From an uncultured bacterium (GTDB lineage: Bacteria; Bacillota; Clostridia; Lachnospirales; Lachnospiraceae), in contig CAJMSZ010000017.1 in NCBI GenBank assembly GCA_905216215.1, positions 1 to 46,062 of the forward strand: a stretch of 46,062 bases of DNA, read 5' to 3'. The first letter of the stretch is position 1. Each line of letters starts with the position of its first letter. A program made the translations under genes and the position numbers. Positions 1 through 7,946 of this stretch are shown here, one piece after another. The notes below the pieces were generated by a model that ran no database searches, was not told the origin of the DNA, and saw only the letters and a program-made list of their open reading frames with translations.

Positions 1-2
1 CG

Positions 3-31
3 CCAAGGTCTCGTGCAAGCACGGACTTTGG
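3..31. repeat. Intergenic hairpin at window edge
   Basis: A near-perfect inverted repeat (CCAAGGTCTCGTGC, loop AA, GCACGGACTTTGG) with one bulge and one mismatch. It is GC-rich against an AT-rich surround and lies downstream of the terminator of the leftward operon. It resembles the GC-rich hairpins at 18616-18780 in style but not in sequence. It may be an interspersed repeat or the tail of a gene outside the window. Confidence 0.4.
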
Positions 32-56
32 CTCGTTGCTCGCGTAAATAAAAAAC

Positions 57-89
57 ACCTGAAAACCCTCTTTCGGAGGACTATCAGGT
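57..89 (-). terminator. Rho-independent terminator of the BTAD operon
   Basis: On the minus strand ACCTGA pairs with TCAGGT and GTCCTC with GAGGGT around a CGAAA loop, followed by a T-rich run. The 5' arm contains the stop codon of the gene ending at 84. Confidence 0.8.
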
Positions 90-554
90 ATCTTTTCTCA
101 ATAATAATACTTTGTCTATCTGTGCAAGTAATTCTAACATGTTCGTAAAAGAAACTTTTTTACTTTCCTCCAGCCATAGCAGCTCCCCCTGCCAGGTAGA
201 CCGTTGGCGGAATTTTACCGAAACGGCAAATGTCTCTTTTTCGCCTCTGTGGCTAAGCATTTCTTCTACAGCCACTCTTCTCTCTGGTCTCCTTTTATTA
301 TATGCTTTTGATTCTAATCCTTTCTTCTTTTCTGTAAAACTTCTGGCCTCCGTAGAAGCCTGTGGGAACGCAATCTCATCAAAAAATCGATCTGCTTTTG
401 TCATAAGCTCTACAATACTTTCGAATTTCACCGGTTCTTTCTCATAGCAGTGATAAAATCTTCCCCCGATATCACCTTCCTGCATCTGATCCACACACAC
501 AACAATCAGATTAGGGGTAGACATATTCATACGCGGTAACTCCTGTTGTTCCAT
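84..554 (-). CDS. Hypothetical protein downstream of BTAD regulator
   Basis: A 156-residue soluble protein that I do not assign to a named family. It has no signal peptide or membrane segment. The N-terminal third is hydrophobic-acidic (LIVVCVDQMQEGDIGGRFYH), the middle is strongly basic with a KRRPERR stretch, and the C-terminus is predicted helical. It starts at ATG 554 behind a GGGGGAG ribosome site, 18 bp after the BTAD gene, so the two are almost certainly co-transcribed and share the terminator at 57-89. The context suggests an accessory of the regulator or of the divergent pilus-like operon, but that is inference. Confidence 0.75.
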   Translation of the reverse strand: MEQQELPRMNMSTPNLIVVCVDQMQEGDIGGRFYHCYEKEPVKFESIVELMTKADRFFDEIAFPQASTEARSFTEKKKGLESKAYNKRRPERRVAVEEMLSHRGEKETFAVSVKFRQRSTWQGELLWLEESKKVSFTNMLELLAQIDKVLLLRKDT

Positions 555-572
555 TATTCTCCCCCTTTTCTA

Positions 573-1781
573 TTATTTCAAACTGCACTCATACAAAGAT
601 GACACCGTACATGTAAGGCGTTTCGCCCATGCTTTGTGTTCTCTGGCAAATGCATTTGCAATACGCTCAGCTACCAGATTGCAATTTTCTTCGTTAATCC
701 CAGTCAGCATAATCAGAAATTGTGCCGGATTATATTTGGTAAAGGAATCACATTTTCTTAAAGACTCCTTAATTGCTCCAAAAAGCACCTCCGACATCCG
801 ATCCAGCTTAGTGCCTTCCTTCATGCACTGTCCCTTTCCATCTATGATAGTGCATAACATGATATATACGGACTGTCCATTACGTTCCATATTCCGCCGC
901 ATCATTCGATAGGCATCACGGAAACTTGGTGCAGTGCAATAAAATGCGCCGGACTCATCCTCCTCAGCTTCCTGAAGACCTTCTTTAATCTCGTTCAATA
1001 ACTGCGGTCTGCTGCTAATCCGCTCGCTCATGGCATCAAACTGCTTCATCATCCGCTCTGAAGGAGTCACACCAAGTTCATCAAACAGAAGCTTGGCAGT
1101 ATCTTCATATTCCTTCATGGCTTCTTCGTAACGATCCAGTTCTATATAACATTCTATCTTCTCTGCTTGCCATTCATCAAATGGGTAAATTCTGCAGGCT
1201 GCATCCACAAGTTCCAGAACCTGCTCGTATTCTTCGTGTTCCCTTAAATAAGTACAAAGCCATTCCAATGCTCTCACATACAGCTTCTTATACTGTGCAC
1301 TTTCCACTAGCACCCATTCTTCTCCTGAAAGTCTGGGAAGAAATTCTCCCTGATACATCTCGCAGGCCTTCTCCAGAAGTTCCACCTTTTCCTCTTCATC
1401 TGATTCGGCTTCTGCTCTTTCTACCAATTTTCGAAATTCCAGAGCGTCTACCTCTATCTTCATGGGCGAAGTCCATTTATAAATTCCGCCCTTTGACACG
1501 ATATAATCATATGTAGGAAGACCTTCCTCTGCCAATGCTTTCTTAAGTCTGTGCACAGTAACCCGGAGATTATTGGCAGCATCCACCATATTCTCTCTTC
1601 CGTAAAGTTCTTCCATCAATTTTGTTCTCGGGATTCCTTCTTCACCGCAATGCAGAAGAAGCAGCAAAAGCTTTGACGCCTTTGTCGTACTGTTACGTCC
1701 CAATAGAATTGTTTTGTCCCCGTAGGTGACTTCTTCTCTTCCCAGCATCCACGCCTTGAGAACTTCCATCTGCTCACTCAT
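573..1781 (-). CDS. BTAD/SARP-type transcriptional regulator with degenerate GGDEF-like C-terminus
   Basis: 402 residues. Residues ~10-105 form an OmpR-like winged helix (NNLRVTVHRLKKAL, then YKW near 103). Residues ~110-250 are a bacterial transcriptional activator (BTAD) helical repeat domain, recognisable by EFRKLVERAEAES, YQGEFLP and FDELGVTPSE. The tail, ~285-400, follows the pattern of a GGDEF domain (YIMLCTIIDGKGQ, then LRKCDSFTKYNPAQFLIML), but the GGDEF loop reads NPAQF, so it cannot be a normal diguanylate cyclase. SARP/BTAD proteins are usually activators binding direct repeats. The gene is divergent from the pilus-like operon starting at 2078, so that operon is its most likely target. 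It is followed 18 bp later by a hypothetical gene. Confidence 0.88.
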   Translation of the reverse strand: MSEQMEVLKAWMLGREEVTYGDKTILLGRNSTTKASKLLLLLLHCGEEGIPRTKLMEELYGRENMVDAANNLRVTVHRLKKALAEEGLPTYDYIVSKGGIYKWTSPMKIEVDALEFRKLVERAEAESDEEEKVELLEKACEMYQGEFLPRLSGEEWVLVESAQYKKLYVRALEWLCTYLREHEEYEQVLELVDAACRIYPFDEWQAEKIECYIELDRYEEAMKEYEDTAKLLFDELGVTPSERMMKQFDAMSERISSRPQLLNEIKEGLQEAEEDESGAFYCTAPSFRDAYRMMRRNMERNGQSVYIMLCTIIDGKGQCMKEGTKLDRMSEVLFGAIKESLRKCDSFTKYNPAQFLIMLTGINEENCNLVAERIANAFAREHKAWAKRLTCTVSSLYECSLK

Positions 1782-1812
1782 ATCAAAATCCCTTTCCTTA
1801 AGGTGACTTATG

Positions 1813-1859
1813 ACCCTAATATCATTATATTATTAGACTTCGTATTCTATAACCCTAAT
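1813..1859. promoter_or_regulatory. Direct repeats upstream of BTAD gene
   Basis: ACCCTAAT occurs at 1813-1820 and again at 1852-1859, 39 bp apart, just upstream of the regulator start. SARP-family proteins are known to bind direct repeats, so this could be an autoregulatory or shared site. This is inference from repeat geometry only. Confidence 0.35.
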
Positions 1860-2005
1860 CTTTTACTTTGTTTCCTTGATTAAATTCTACTTTACCCCAT
1901 TTATAAAGTCAAGGTTACATCCCTCTAAGATAATTTTTTTAGGCAAAAATTTGTAACTTTTTTCACTTCAGGCTCAAAAGCATCGACACACTAGAAAACA
2001 TTTCT

Positions 2006-2054
2006 GGTGCAAAATAATACATAAATATATTTTTTATGCTATAATAGGTGCAAA
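2006..2054 (+). promoter_or_regulatory. Extended -10 promoter of pilus-like operon with flanking direct repeats
   Basis: TGC-TATAAT at 2037-2045 is an extended -10 element. No good -35 lies 17 bp upstream (ATACAT), as expected for an activator-dependent promoter. GGTGCAAA occurs at 2006-2013 and 2047-2054, exactly 41 bp apart (about four helical turns), flanking the -10. The ribosome site AAGGAGT (2064-2070) follows. Confidence 0.55.
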
Positions 2055-2077
2055 CTAAAATACAAGGAGTATTTCTC

Positions 2078-2806
2078 ATGAAAAAGCTTGATATTGCCAA
2101 GACAATTCAATTAATCGTGTTTATTATATTAGCACTTGTCTGTGCCGGACTCATTCTGTTAAACCCGGAGCTTTACCATATGATTGGGGCAGATTCCAGA
2201 GTCCGTCTTATCTGTGGTCTCTTATGGCTGGTGCTTTTTATTTCTTTTCTTTTTATCTTCCTGGATTTCAGTCTTCTGTCTTCCTGGAAAAAGGATTTTC
2301 GTGAATTGAACTATGCAGTTCATTCTGACCCGGTTGCCGGAATCGCCAACCGCTTCAGTTGCGATGCTCTTATCGAAAAATATCTGGATAAACCACTTCC
2401 GGAAAACATGGGCTGCATCATGTTTGACCTGACAAATATCGCAGATATTAACCGGAATTTCGGACATATTCAGGGAAATATTCTTATCCGGGATTTTTCC
2501 AATATCCTACGGTTGACTTCCCTGAATTTGTGCTTTGTAGGACGCAATGGCGGCAACAAATTCATTGCTTTGTTTGAAGACACAGACCTTGAGAAAATAA
2601 ATACCTTCCTTACCCGTGTAAATCAGAAAGTGAAAGAGCACAACGAGGTGGAAAAGACGCACCCAATTCACTATCAGTATGGAATCGCATTTCACGATGG
2701 AAGTGCAGCCCCTACCATCACGGATTTAATTGCTCTTTCTTTCAAGCGCATCAATCAGAATGACACGCACAGGGAAAACGCTCATTCTGGCAAAGAGGAG
2801 ATGTAG
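2078..2806 (+). CDS. Two-TM membrane protein with degenerate GGDEF domain
   Basis: The start at ATG 2078 is chosen for AAGGAGT 7 bp upstream; an upstream GTG at 2048 has no ribosome site. The product is 242 residues. Two membrane helices (~8-28 and ~42-65) are followed by a cytoplasmic domain with GGDEF-family landmarks: DPVAGIANRF, then GCIMFDLTNIADINRNFGH, then GRNGGNKFIALFED. The signature reads GGNKF, not GGDEF, so cyclase activity is unlikely. It could be a nucleotide-sensing or purely structural module. First gene of the ten-gene operon; its stop (2804-2806) sits 2 bp before the sigma factor start, implying coupling. The divergent regulator also carries a degenerate GGDEF-like domain. 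Confidence 0.8.
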   Translation: MKKLDIAKTIQLIVFIILALVCAGLILLNPELYHMIGADSRVRLICGLLWLVLFISFLFIFLDFSLLSSWKKDFRELNYAVHSDPVAGIANRFSCDALIEKYLDKPLPENMGCIMFDLTNIADINRNFGHIQGNILIRDFSNILRLTSLNLCFVGRNGGNKFIALFEDTDLEKINTFLTRVNQKVKEHNEVEKTHPIHYQYGIAFHDGSAAPTITDLIALSFKRINQNDTHRENAHSGKEEM

Positions 2807-2808
2807 AT

Positions 2809-3315
2809 ATGGCAAAACTGGATTACAAATACATTTCCCGTCTGGTTCTTCAGGCTCAAAGTGGAAGCAGTGATGCATTTGCTGAATTGTACGCGGCCAC
2901 CTATCAGGAGCAGTATGCATTTGCCTATCAATATCTGGAAGATGAGTATCTGGCACAGGATGCCCTTCAGCAGACATACATACAGTCTTTTCGTGAAATC
3001 GGCACTTTGTCGGATGCTGCACTCTTTTTAGCGCAATTGCATCAAATTGGATATAAGATATGTTTTGATATGCGTAGAAAACAAAATAATGTTTCTTCTG
3101 ACTCAGAAAGCGCTCTGGTCTCGGTTGATGGAAACCAATATTCGATTAGACGAATTCTGAATCTTCCTTTTACGGAGTCCCAGATTATCCTCATGAAATA
3201 TGGAGACCATATGACCAATAGGGAAATCGCCAGACTCATGCATATTAGCCGCAGTTCCGTCAGGCGGTATCTGAACCTTGGCCGGAAGCGTCTTCATCAG
3301 ATTTTGAATGTTTAA
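2809..3315 (+). CDS. ECF-like RNA polymerase sigma factor
   Basis: 168 residues. A sigma-2-like region spans ~8-85 (FAELYAATYQEQYAFAYQYL, then DALQQTYIQSFREI). A sigma-4 helix-turn-helix spans ~125-165 (FTESQIILMKYGDHMTNREI, then HISRSSVRRYLNLGRKRLHQ). The linker is short, as in ECF factors. It starts at ATG 2809 behind GAGGAG, 2 bp after the upstream stop. The next gene encodes a single-TM protein whose cytoplasmic head could be its anti-sigma, although no zinc-binding motif is present. It may direct transcription of this pilus-like locus or of substrates elsewhere. Confidence 0.82.
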   Translation: MAKLDYKYISRLVLQAQSGSSDAFAELYAATYQEQYAFAYQYLEDEYLAQDALQQTYIQSFREIGTLSDAALFLAQLHQIGYKICFDMRRKQNNVSSDSESALVSVDGNQYSIRRILNLPFTESQIILMKYGDHMTNREIARLMHISRSSVRRYLNLGRKRLHQILNV

Positions 3316-3333
3316 AGGGGGCATCCACAAGCT

Positions 3334-4053
3334 ATGATCTTTCCTTTTATGAAAAAAAGCAGAATTCCTGAATTAAATCAGGATTTGGCAAGTCAGATGC
3401 TGCGGAATGTATTTGAGGCATGCCAGGCGGAGCCAAATTCTGTTCCTTTGGAAGTATTAATTTCATACAGTAACTATAGAAAAGAACGTTTCGCCTTTCA
3501 GAAATATGTATTGCGCGCAATTCTTGTCCTTTTCTGTTTGTTGCCATTTTTATTCATTTACCCGAATTTTACCATGACCCAGGATGCCATTTCTTCTTAT
3601 CCACCGGTCTATACTTTTGCGCTGGACACCGCATTTCCGGTAAAAAGTGTAGTGGCAGAGTTAAACGGCAAATCCGTTCCGGTTACTCAGGGGCAGAATC
3701 ATACGTTCTCTATTGAGCCTTCGGAAAACGGAATTTTACAGGTGTCCGTCACTCTGATTAATAATCAGATTCACACAGAAACGTTGGAAATCAATACCAT
3801 TGACACCAACCATCCTGTGTACGAATCCAGTTCCCGCAAGGGACAGTTTATTTATCTGTATGTCAGCGATGACCAGTCTGGCATTGATTATGAGAACATT
3901 ACTGCCGGTGATACCGACGGCAATTCTGTCTCTCCTTACTCCTATAACAAAGCAGAGGGGTATGTTGTATTTCACACTCCGGAAACGAATCTGGATGTTT
4001 ATGTGCCGGATAAGGCAGGAAATACACTTCATTTGATTTTAAATATACATTAG
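3334..4053 (+). CDS. Single-pass membrane protein with extracytoplasmic beta-rich domain
   Basis: 239 residues: a ~65-residue cytoplasmic head, one membrane helix (~68-86, ILVLFCLLPFLFIY) and an outside domain rich in alternating hydrophobic residues. The outer part resembles tandem Ig-like modules (e.g. AELNGKSVPVTQGQNHTF, and YVSDDQSGIDYENITAGDTD, common in bacterial Ig-like repeats). It follows the sigma gene by 18 bp and could be its anti-sigma or receptor, but it lacks the HxxxCxxC zinc finger of typical anti-sigma factors. Start ATG 3334 uses AAAGGGGG; an in-frame ATG at 3349 is an alternative. Confidence 0.75.
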   Translation: MIFPFMKKSRIPELNQDLASQMLRNVFEACQAEPNSVPLEVLISYSNYRKERFAFQKYVLRAILVLFCLLPFLFIYPNFTMTQDAISSYPPVYTFALDTAFPVKSVVAELNGKSVPVTQGQNHTFSIEPSENGILQVSVTLINNQIHTETLEINTIDTNHPVYESSSRKGQFIYLYVSDDQSGIDYENITAGDTDGNSVSPYSYNKAEGYVVFHTPETNLDVYVPDKAGNTLHLILNIH

Positions 4054-4077
4054 TTATTAGAAAGGAGTCGATAACCT

Positions 4078-5037
4078 ATGCACCGTATATCCGTTGCTTC
4101 ACCTGTGCGATATGCTCTTGCCTGCGTTCTCACTCTTTCTCTGTTGTCCGGAATTACGCTTTCAGGATGTCAGAAACAGTCCTCTTCTCCCAAGTCGGAA
4201 GAGGCTTCTCCTCCGGCTAACCCTCGGACCACAATTACGGAAGTTCTATCACCTCAGGCAACCGGCTTGGAGGCTTATGGAAATGATTCTGTTTCTATTG
4301 ATGCTTCTAACACGACAGAAGGCTATTTTATGGTTCGTTACCAGGGAGATGCCGACAAGTCCCGCATCCAGGTTACTACTCCTGATGGCACCCTGTATTC
4401 CTATTGTCTTGTACCTGGTGATTACGAGACATTTCCCCTGTCCGGTGGTGATGGTTCTTATCAGATAGATGTATATGAACATGCATATGATAACAAATAT
4501 GCGCTTTCTTTTTCACAGACAATTTCGGTCTCCCTCAGTGATGAGTTCAAGCCTTTCCTGTATCCGAATCAGTATGTGTGGTTTACACAGGACAGCGAGG
4601 CAGTAACCTATGGGCGGGAGCTTTCCCAGAAGTCAGCAGATGATTTGGATTATGTAGAGCAGGTTTACAATTACGTCATTCAAAATATTTCCTACGACAC
4701 AGATTTTGCTGAGGATATTCCTACCGATTATATTCCTGATATCGACGTAACCATGCAGACACGCAAGGGAATCTGTTTTGATTATGCTTCTCTCATGTCT
4801 GCCCTTCTTCGTTCCCAGGGAATACCGACCAAGCTTGTAGTTGGTTACTCCGGAACCACTTACCATGCATGGATCAGCGTGTATCTGGACGAAGCAGGCT
4901 GGGTAGACAATATCATTGAATTTGATGGAAAGGACTGGTCACTAATGGACCCAACCCTTGCAGCTAACAACGATGAAGATTCCGTCAAAAAATATGTTGG
5001 TGACGGAAGCAACTATATCGTTAAATATTCCTATTAA
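4078..5037 (+). CDS. Transglutaminase-like lipoprotein
   Basis: 319 residues. A lipoprotein signal (hydrophobic 12-28, lipobox LSG-C31) is followed by a Ser/Pro-rich tether and a ~100-residue beta domain. A C-terminal transglutaminase-like papain-fold domain carries an apparent triad: C233 in RKGICFDYASLMSALLRSQG, H263 in YHAW, and D291 in LMDPTLA. Such domains act as peptidases, cross-linkers or amidases on proteins or peptidoglycan outside the membrane. It lies within the pilus-like operon, 24 bp after the preceding gene, with a strong AAAGGAG ribosome site. A role in processing or anchoring exported pilin-like proteins, or in local wall remodelling, is inference. Confidence 0.87.
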   Translation: MHRISVASPVRYALACVLTLSLLSGITLSGCQKQSSSPKSEEASPPANPRTTITEVLSPQATGLEAYGNDSVSIDASNTTEGYFMVRYQGDADKSRIQVTTPDGTLYSYCLVPGDYETFPLSGGDGSYQIDVYEHAYDNKYALSFSQTISVSLSDEFKPFLYPNQYVWFTQDSEAVTYGRELSQKSADDLDYVEQVYNYVIQNISYDTDFAEDIPTDYIPDIDVTMQTRKGICFDYASLMSALLRSQGIPTKLVVGYSGTTYHAWISVYLDEAGWVDNIIEFDGKDWSLMDPTLAANNDEDSVKKYVGDGSNYIVKYSY

Positions 5038-5072
5038 CATACTTTATGTAGCAAACAAAATGGAGGCTTTTT

Positions 5073-6128
5073 ATGAGTGAACAAAACTTTTCCGAAAAAC
5101 CTTTCTCCCATATGGAATTATCTGCTTTCTGTGGACAAATGGCTTTGATTTTAAAATCCGGAATTTCTGCCACAGAAGGACTGTCGATTATGTTGGAGGA
5201 TGCTTCTTCTGAAGAAGAAAAAAACATCTTACAGACTTTGCTCAGCGATATGAACGAGAGTGGAAGCCTGCCTCACGCTCTTGAATCCGTTGGACTTTTT
5301 CCTTCTTATATGGTACATATGACCGCAATTGGAGAAGAAACAGGTACACTGGACGACGTCATGTCTGCACTGCAATCTCATTACGAGCGGGAAGCAGATA
5401 TTGCACGCACCATCAAAAGCGCTGTCACTTATCCTTTGATTATGATTGGAATGATGATTTTGGTCATTGTTGTTCTTCTAGTCAGGGTAATGCCTGTTTT
5501 CCATCAGGTGTTTGTCCAGCTTGGTACAGAAATGACCGGAGTTTCCCGTGCACTGATGAACATGGGAACTGTCATCAATCGTTACGCCATTCTTTTATCT
5601 GTTTTGTTACTGATGATTGTAGCTTTCGGATTCTACGCAGTCCGCACCCGTTCCGGCAAAGCATTCTCCCGGAAATTAGGTTATCGCATTGGTTCTATTC
5701 GGAAAATATACGAAGAAATCGCTGCCTGCCGTTTTGCAAGTGGCATGGCGCTTACTTTAAGCAGCGGACTGAATCCAGACCGCAGTATGGAGCTGGTTCG
5801 TGCTTTGATTGATGACCCGTTTTTTCTCCGGAAGCTTGACTCCTGTTCAGACAGGATTCTATCAGGGGAAGATCTCTCATCTGCCCTGTTTTCTTCCGGC
5901 ATTTTCACCGGTATGTACGCCCGTATGGCATCCATTGGTTCCAAAACAGGCGCCATGGATCAGGTAATGAACCAGATTGCTTCCCTTTATCAAGAAGAGA
6001 TTGATACACGAATGAACAATACTCTGGCTGTATTAGAGCCTACCTTGGTAATCGCCTTGTCCTTAATTGTAGGAGTCATTTTGTTATCTGTCATGCTGCC
6101 ACTTATGGGAATCATGTCAGGTATATAA
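5073..6128 (+). CDS. Type II secretion/type IV pilus inner-membrane platform protein (GspF/PilC family)
   Basis: 351 residues, slightly shorter than typical PilC/GspF (~400). Two repeats of the T2SSF domain are visible, ~15-140 (FCGQMALILKSGISATEGLS, then MTAIGEETGTLDDVMSALQS) and ~215-340 (CRFASGMALTLSSGLNPDRS, then MASIGSKTGAMDQVMNQIAS). Three membrane segments lie around 125-145, 165-190 and 320-345. In T4P/T2SS the protein couples ATPase rotation to pilin addition or removal. Ribosome site TGGAGG precedes ATG 5073. The next gene starts 12 bp after this one ends. Confidence 0.93.
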   Translation: MSEQNFSEKPFSHMELSAFCGQMALILKSGISATEGLSIMLEDASSEEEKNILQTLLSDMNESGSLPHALESVGLFPSYMVHMTAIGEETGTLDDVMSALQSHYEREADIARTIKSAVTYPLIMIGMMILVIVVLLVRVMPVFHQVFVQLGTEMTGVSRALMNMGTVINRYAILLSVLLLMIVAFGFYAVRTRSGKAFSRKLGYRIGSIRKIYEEIAACRFASGMALTLSSGLNPDRSMELVRALIDDPFFLRKLDSCSDRILSGEDLSSALFSSGIFTGMYARMASIGSKTGAMDQVMNQIASLYQEEIDTRMNNTLAVLEPTLVIALSLIVGVILLSVMLPLMGIMSGI

Positions 6129-6140
6129 GGAGGGGTTGTT

Positions 6141-6470
6141 ATGCATCGTTTTGAATATGAGAAGCGCTCCCGTTTTTCCGGAAAACTTCTGATTTCAATA
6201 TGTGTTTTCCTATTTGTCATGTTTTTGTTTCTTTCTGGAGTTTCTTCTTTGTCAGAAAGTACAACAAAGCGTCAGAAAGAGGCTTTGGAAGATGCAATTA
6301 CCCAAAGCATCAGCTATTGCTACAGTGTAGAAGGAGTTTATCCGGAGAGCCTGGAATATCTGAAAGAAAATTATGGACTGACTTATAACGAAGATTTGTT
6401 TTACGTGGACTACCGCACCACCGGTGCAAACCTGATGCCGGATGTGACCATCATAGAAAAGAGGAATTAA
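6141..6470 (+). CDS. Small single-TM pilin-like protein
   Basis: 109 residues: a short basic cytoplasmic tail, one membrane helix (~15-38) and a ~70-residue outer domain (SYCYSVEGVYPESLEYLKEN, then LFYVDYRTTGANLMPDVTII). The YPxSLEYLKENYGL pattern resembles the region after the first helix of pseudopilins, which often have YPxTLdeL. There is no G/F-T-x-x-E prepilin cleavage motif; the sequence before the helix is RSRFSGK. It is the first of four consecutive small membrane proteins between the platform and the ATPase, so a non-canonical minor pilin is the best reading. Confidence 0.72.
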   Translation: MHRFEYEKRSRFSGKLLISICVFLFVMFLFLSGVSSLSESTTKRQKEALEDAITQSISYCYSVEGVYPESLEYLKENYGLTYNEDLFYVDYRTTGANLMPDVTIIEKRN

Positions 6471-6471
6471 T

Positions 6472-6954
6472 ATGCAATTTCAGAATCGTAAACGGCACAT
6501 GATAGATTTTCTCTTTCCCATTGCCCTTTTCCTTATCTTCACATTATCTGCCTTAATGGTTGTATTGTTTGCTGCCCGTATTTATCAGTCATCCGTGGAA
6601 AATTCATCCCGGAACGATACTGCGCGCACTGCACTTTCTTATGTTGCGGAAAAAATACACCAGAACGACATGAGTGATTCTATCACTTTGGGAAGTTTTG
6701 ATAACTGTGATTCCTTAATTATCAGGCAAGATTACAATGGTGACAGCTACACCACTTATATATACGTTCATGATGGCTCATTAAAAGAACTGTTTGTAAA
6801 AGATGGTGCAAATGCATCTGCTTCCAACGGAAAATCCATTCTCGATGTTACATCTTTTTCGATGACACAGCTAAATGATAATCTGTTAAAATTTAACTGT
6901 ATTGACAAGAACGGGCATTCCGCTTCTATTATAGTCGGATTAGAAAGTGAATGA
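6472..6954 (+). CDS. DUF4860-like pilin-like membrane protein
   Basis: 160 residues: a basic N-terminus (MQFQNRKRHMIDF), one membrane helix (~13-38) and a ~115-residue outside domain with alternating strands (IIRQDYNGDSYTTYIYVHDG). The layout and the context beside GspF- and PilT-type genes match what I recall of DUF4860 proteins; the family name is from memory and should be tested by profile search. No prepilin peptidase site is visible. It starts 1 bp after the previous stop, so translation is probably coupled. Confidence 0.72.
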   Translation: MQFQNRKRHMIDFLFPIALFLIFTLSALMVVLFAARIYQSSVENSSRNDTARTALSYVAEKIHQNDMSDSITLGSFDNCDSLIIRQDYNGDSYTTYIYVHDGSLKELFVKDGANASASNGKSILDVTSFSMTQLNDNLLKFNCIDKNGHSASIIVGLESE

Positions 6955-7008
6955 TAATCGGCTTGTATAATAAAACAATTCATTTTCATAGAAAGGATAT
7001 TGTGTCTT

Positions 7009-7488
7009 ATGGTTCGTAAAAGCAGACCTCAGTCTTCCACTTTATTTTTGATGGAATTAATTCTGGCAATTTTATTTTTTTCCATTGCCAGCGCTGTCTG
7101 TGTACAGTTTTTTGTGAAATCTCATCTGCTGAGCAAACATTCTCAGGAGCTTTCCCATGCTGTAAATGAATGTTCCGCCGTGGCTGAAATATGCAAGACC
7201 TCCGACAGCCTGTCCGGTGCTTCCGAATTAATTCGCAGGGAGTATGCTTTTGTAGATACTTCTCTTTCTGAGAACGGTTCGAATCAAAGTACAGAATTGA
7301 CGCTATATTTTGATAAGGACTTTGTTTCTTGCAGTGAAGCCTCCAAATACTACGAGTTGCACGTAACACTTCAGGAGAAAGAACAGACGTTGACCGAAGA
7401 AATGCAGGTTCTTGATTCGTCCGATGATTCCATCATTTATGAACTCAAGACTCAGCACCATATTCCAAGGAGGACAATCCATGAGTAG
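7009..7488 (+). CDS. Prepilin-like protein (type II secretion/T4P minor pilin type)
   Basis: 159 residues from ATG 7009, which is 10 bp from GAAAGGAT; a TTG at 7000 would leave only 2 bp. The N-terminus (ST-LFLMELILAILFFSIAS) is the closest to a class III prepilin signal in this operon: a short basic leader, then a hydrophobic helix with Glu about five residues in. The usual Gly before the cleavage point is replaced by Thr or Ser. The outer domain has three cysteines. It overlaps the next gene by 8 bp. Confidence 0.72.
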   Translation: MVRKSRPQSSTLFLMELILAILFFSIASAVCVQFFVKSHLLSKHSQELSHAVNECSAVAEICKTSDSLSGASELIRREYAFVDTSLSENGSNQSTELTLYFDKDFVSCSEASKYYELHVTLQEKEQTLTEEMQVLDSSDDSIIYELKTQHHIPRRTIHE

Positions 7489-7912
7489 CAAAAACAAATC
7501 CAACGGATTCCCAAATATCGGTTTATCTTCCTTATTGATTGTATTTTTGATTCTTTGCCTGACAACCTTTGCTCTCTTGGCGCTTTCTACTGCCAAGAGT
7601 GATGATACCTTAAGCAAAAAGCTTGCTGACCACCGGACAGATTACTACGCGGCATCCTCTCAGGCCGAAGAAATCCTTGCACAAATTGATGCTATATTAG
7701 AACAAAAGCAGAGCCAGAGTCTTGCCGGCACGGACTTTAGTAACATAGATAACACTTCCATTTCTATCAATACCGAAGAGAATTTGGATGTTCTCTCTTA
7801 TTCGGTTCCTATGAAAAACGGCCAGCTTCTATCCGTAAAGCTTCAAATCACGGACCCGGAGGAATCGGAACACTATTATAAAATACTCGAATGGAAGGTC
7901 TCTGAAAAATAG
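7481..7912 (+). CDS. Small single-TM pilin-like protein
   Basis: 143 residues from ATG 7481, preceded by a perfect AAGGAGG and overlapping the upstream stop by 8 bp. A short tail (MSSKNKSNGFPNIG) leads into a membrane helix (~15-40, LLIVFLILCLTTFALLALST). A coiled-coil-like stretch (~45-85) and a small beta domain follow. The Gly-then-helix layout resembles PilX/GspK minor pilins, which also lack the Glu at +5. The assignment rests on context and topology, not on a motif. Confidence 0.7.
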   Translation: MSSKNKSNGFPNIGLSSLLIVFLILCLTTFALLALSTAKSDDTLSKKLADHRTDYYAASSQAEEILAQIDAILEQKQSQSLAGTDFSNIDNTSISINTEENLDVLSYSVPMKNGQLLSVKLQITDPEESEHYYKILEWKVSEK

Positions 7913-7946
7913 TTCAAGAAATTTTAAAATTAGAAAGGAAATGATT

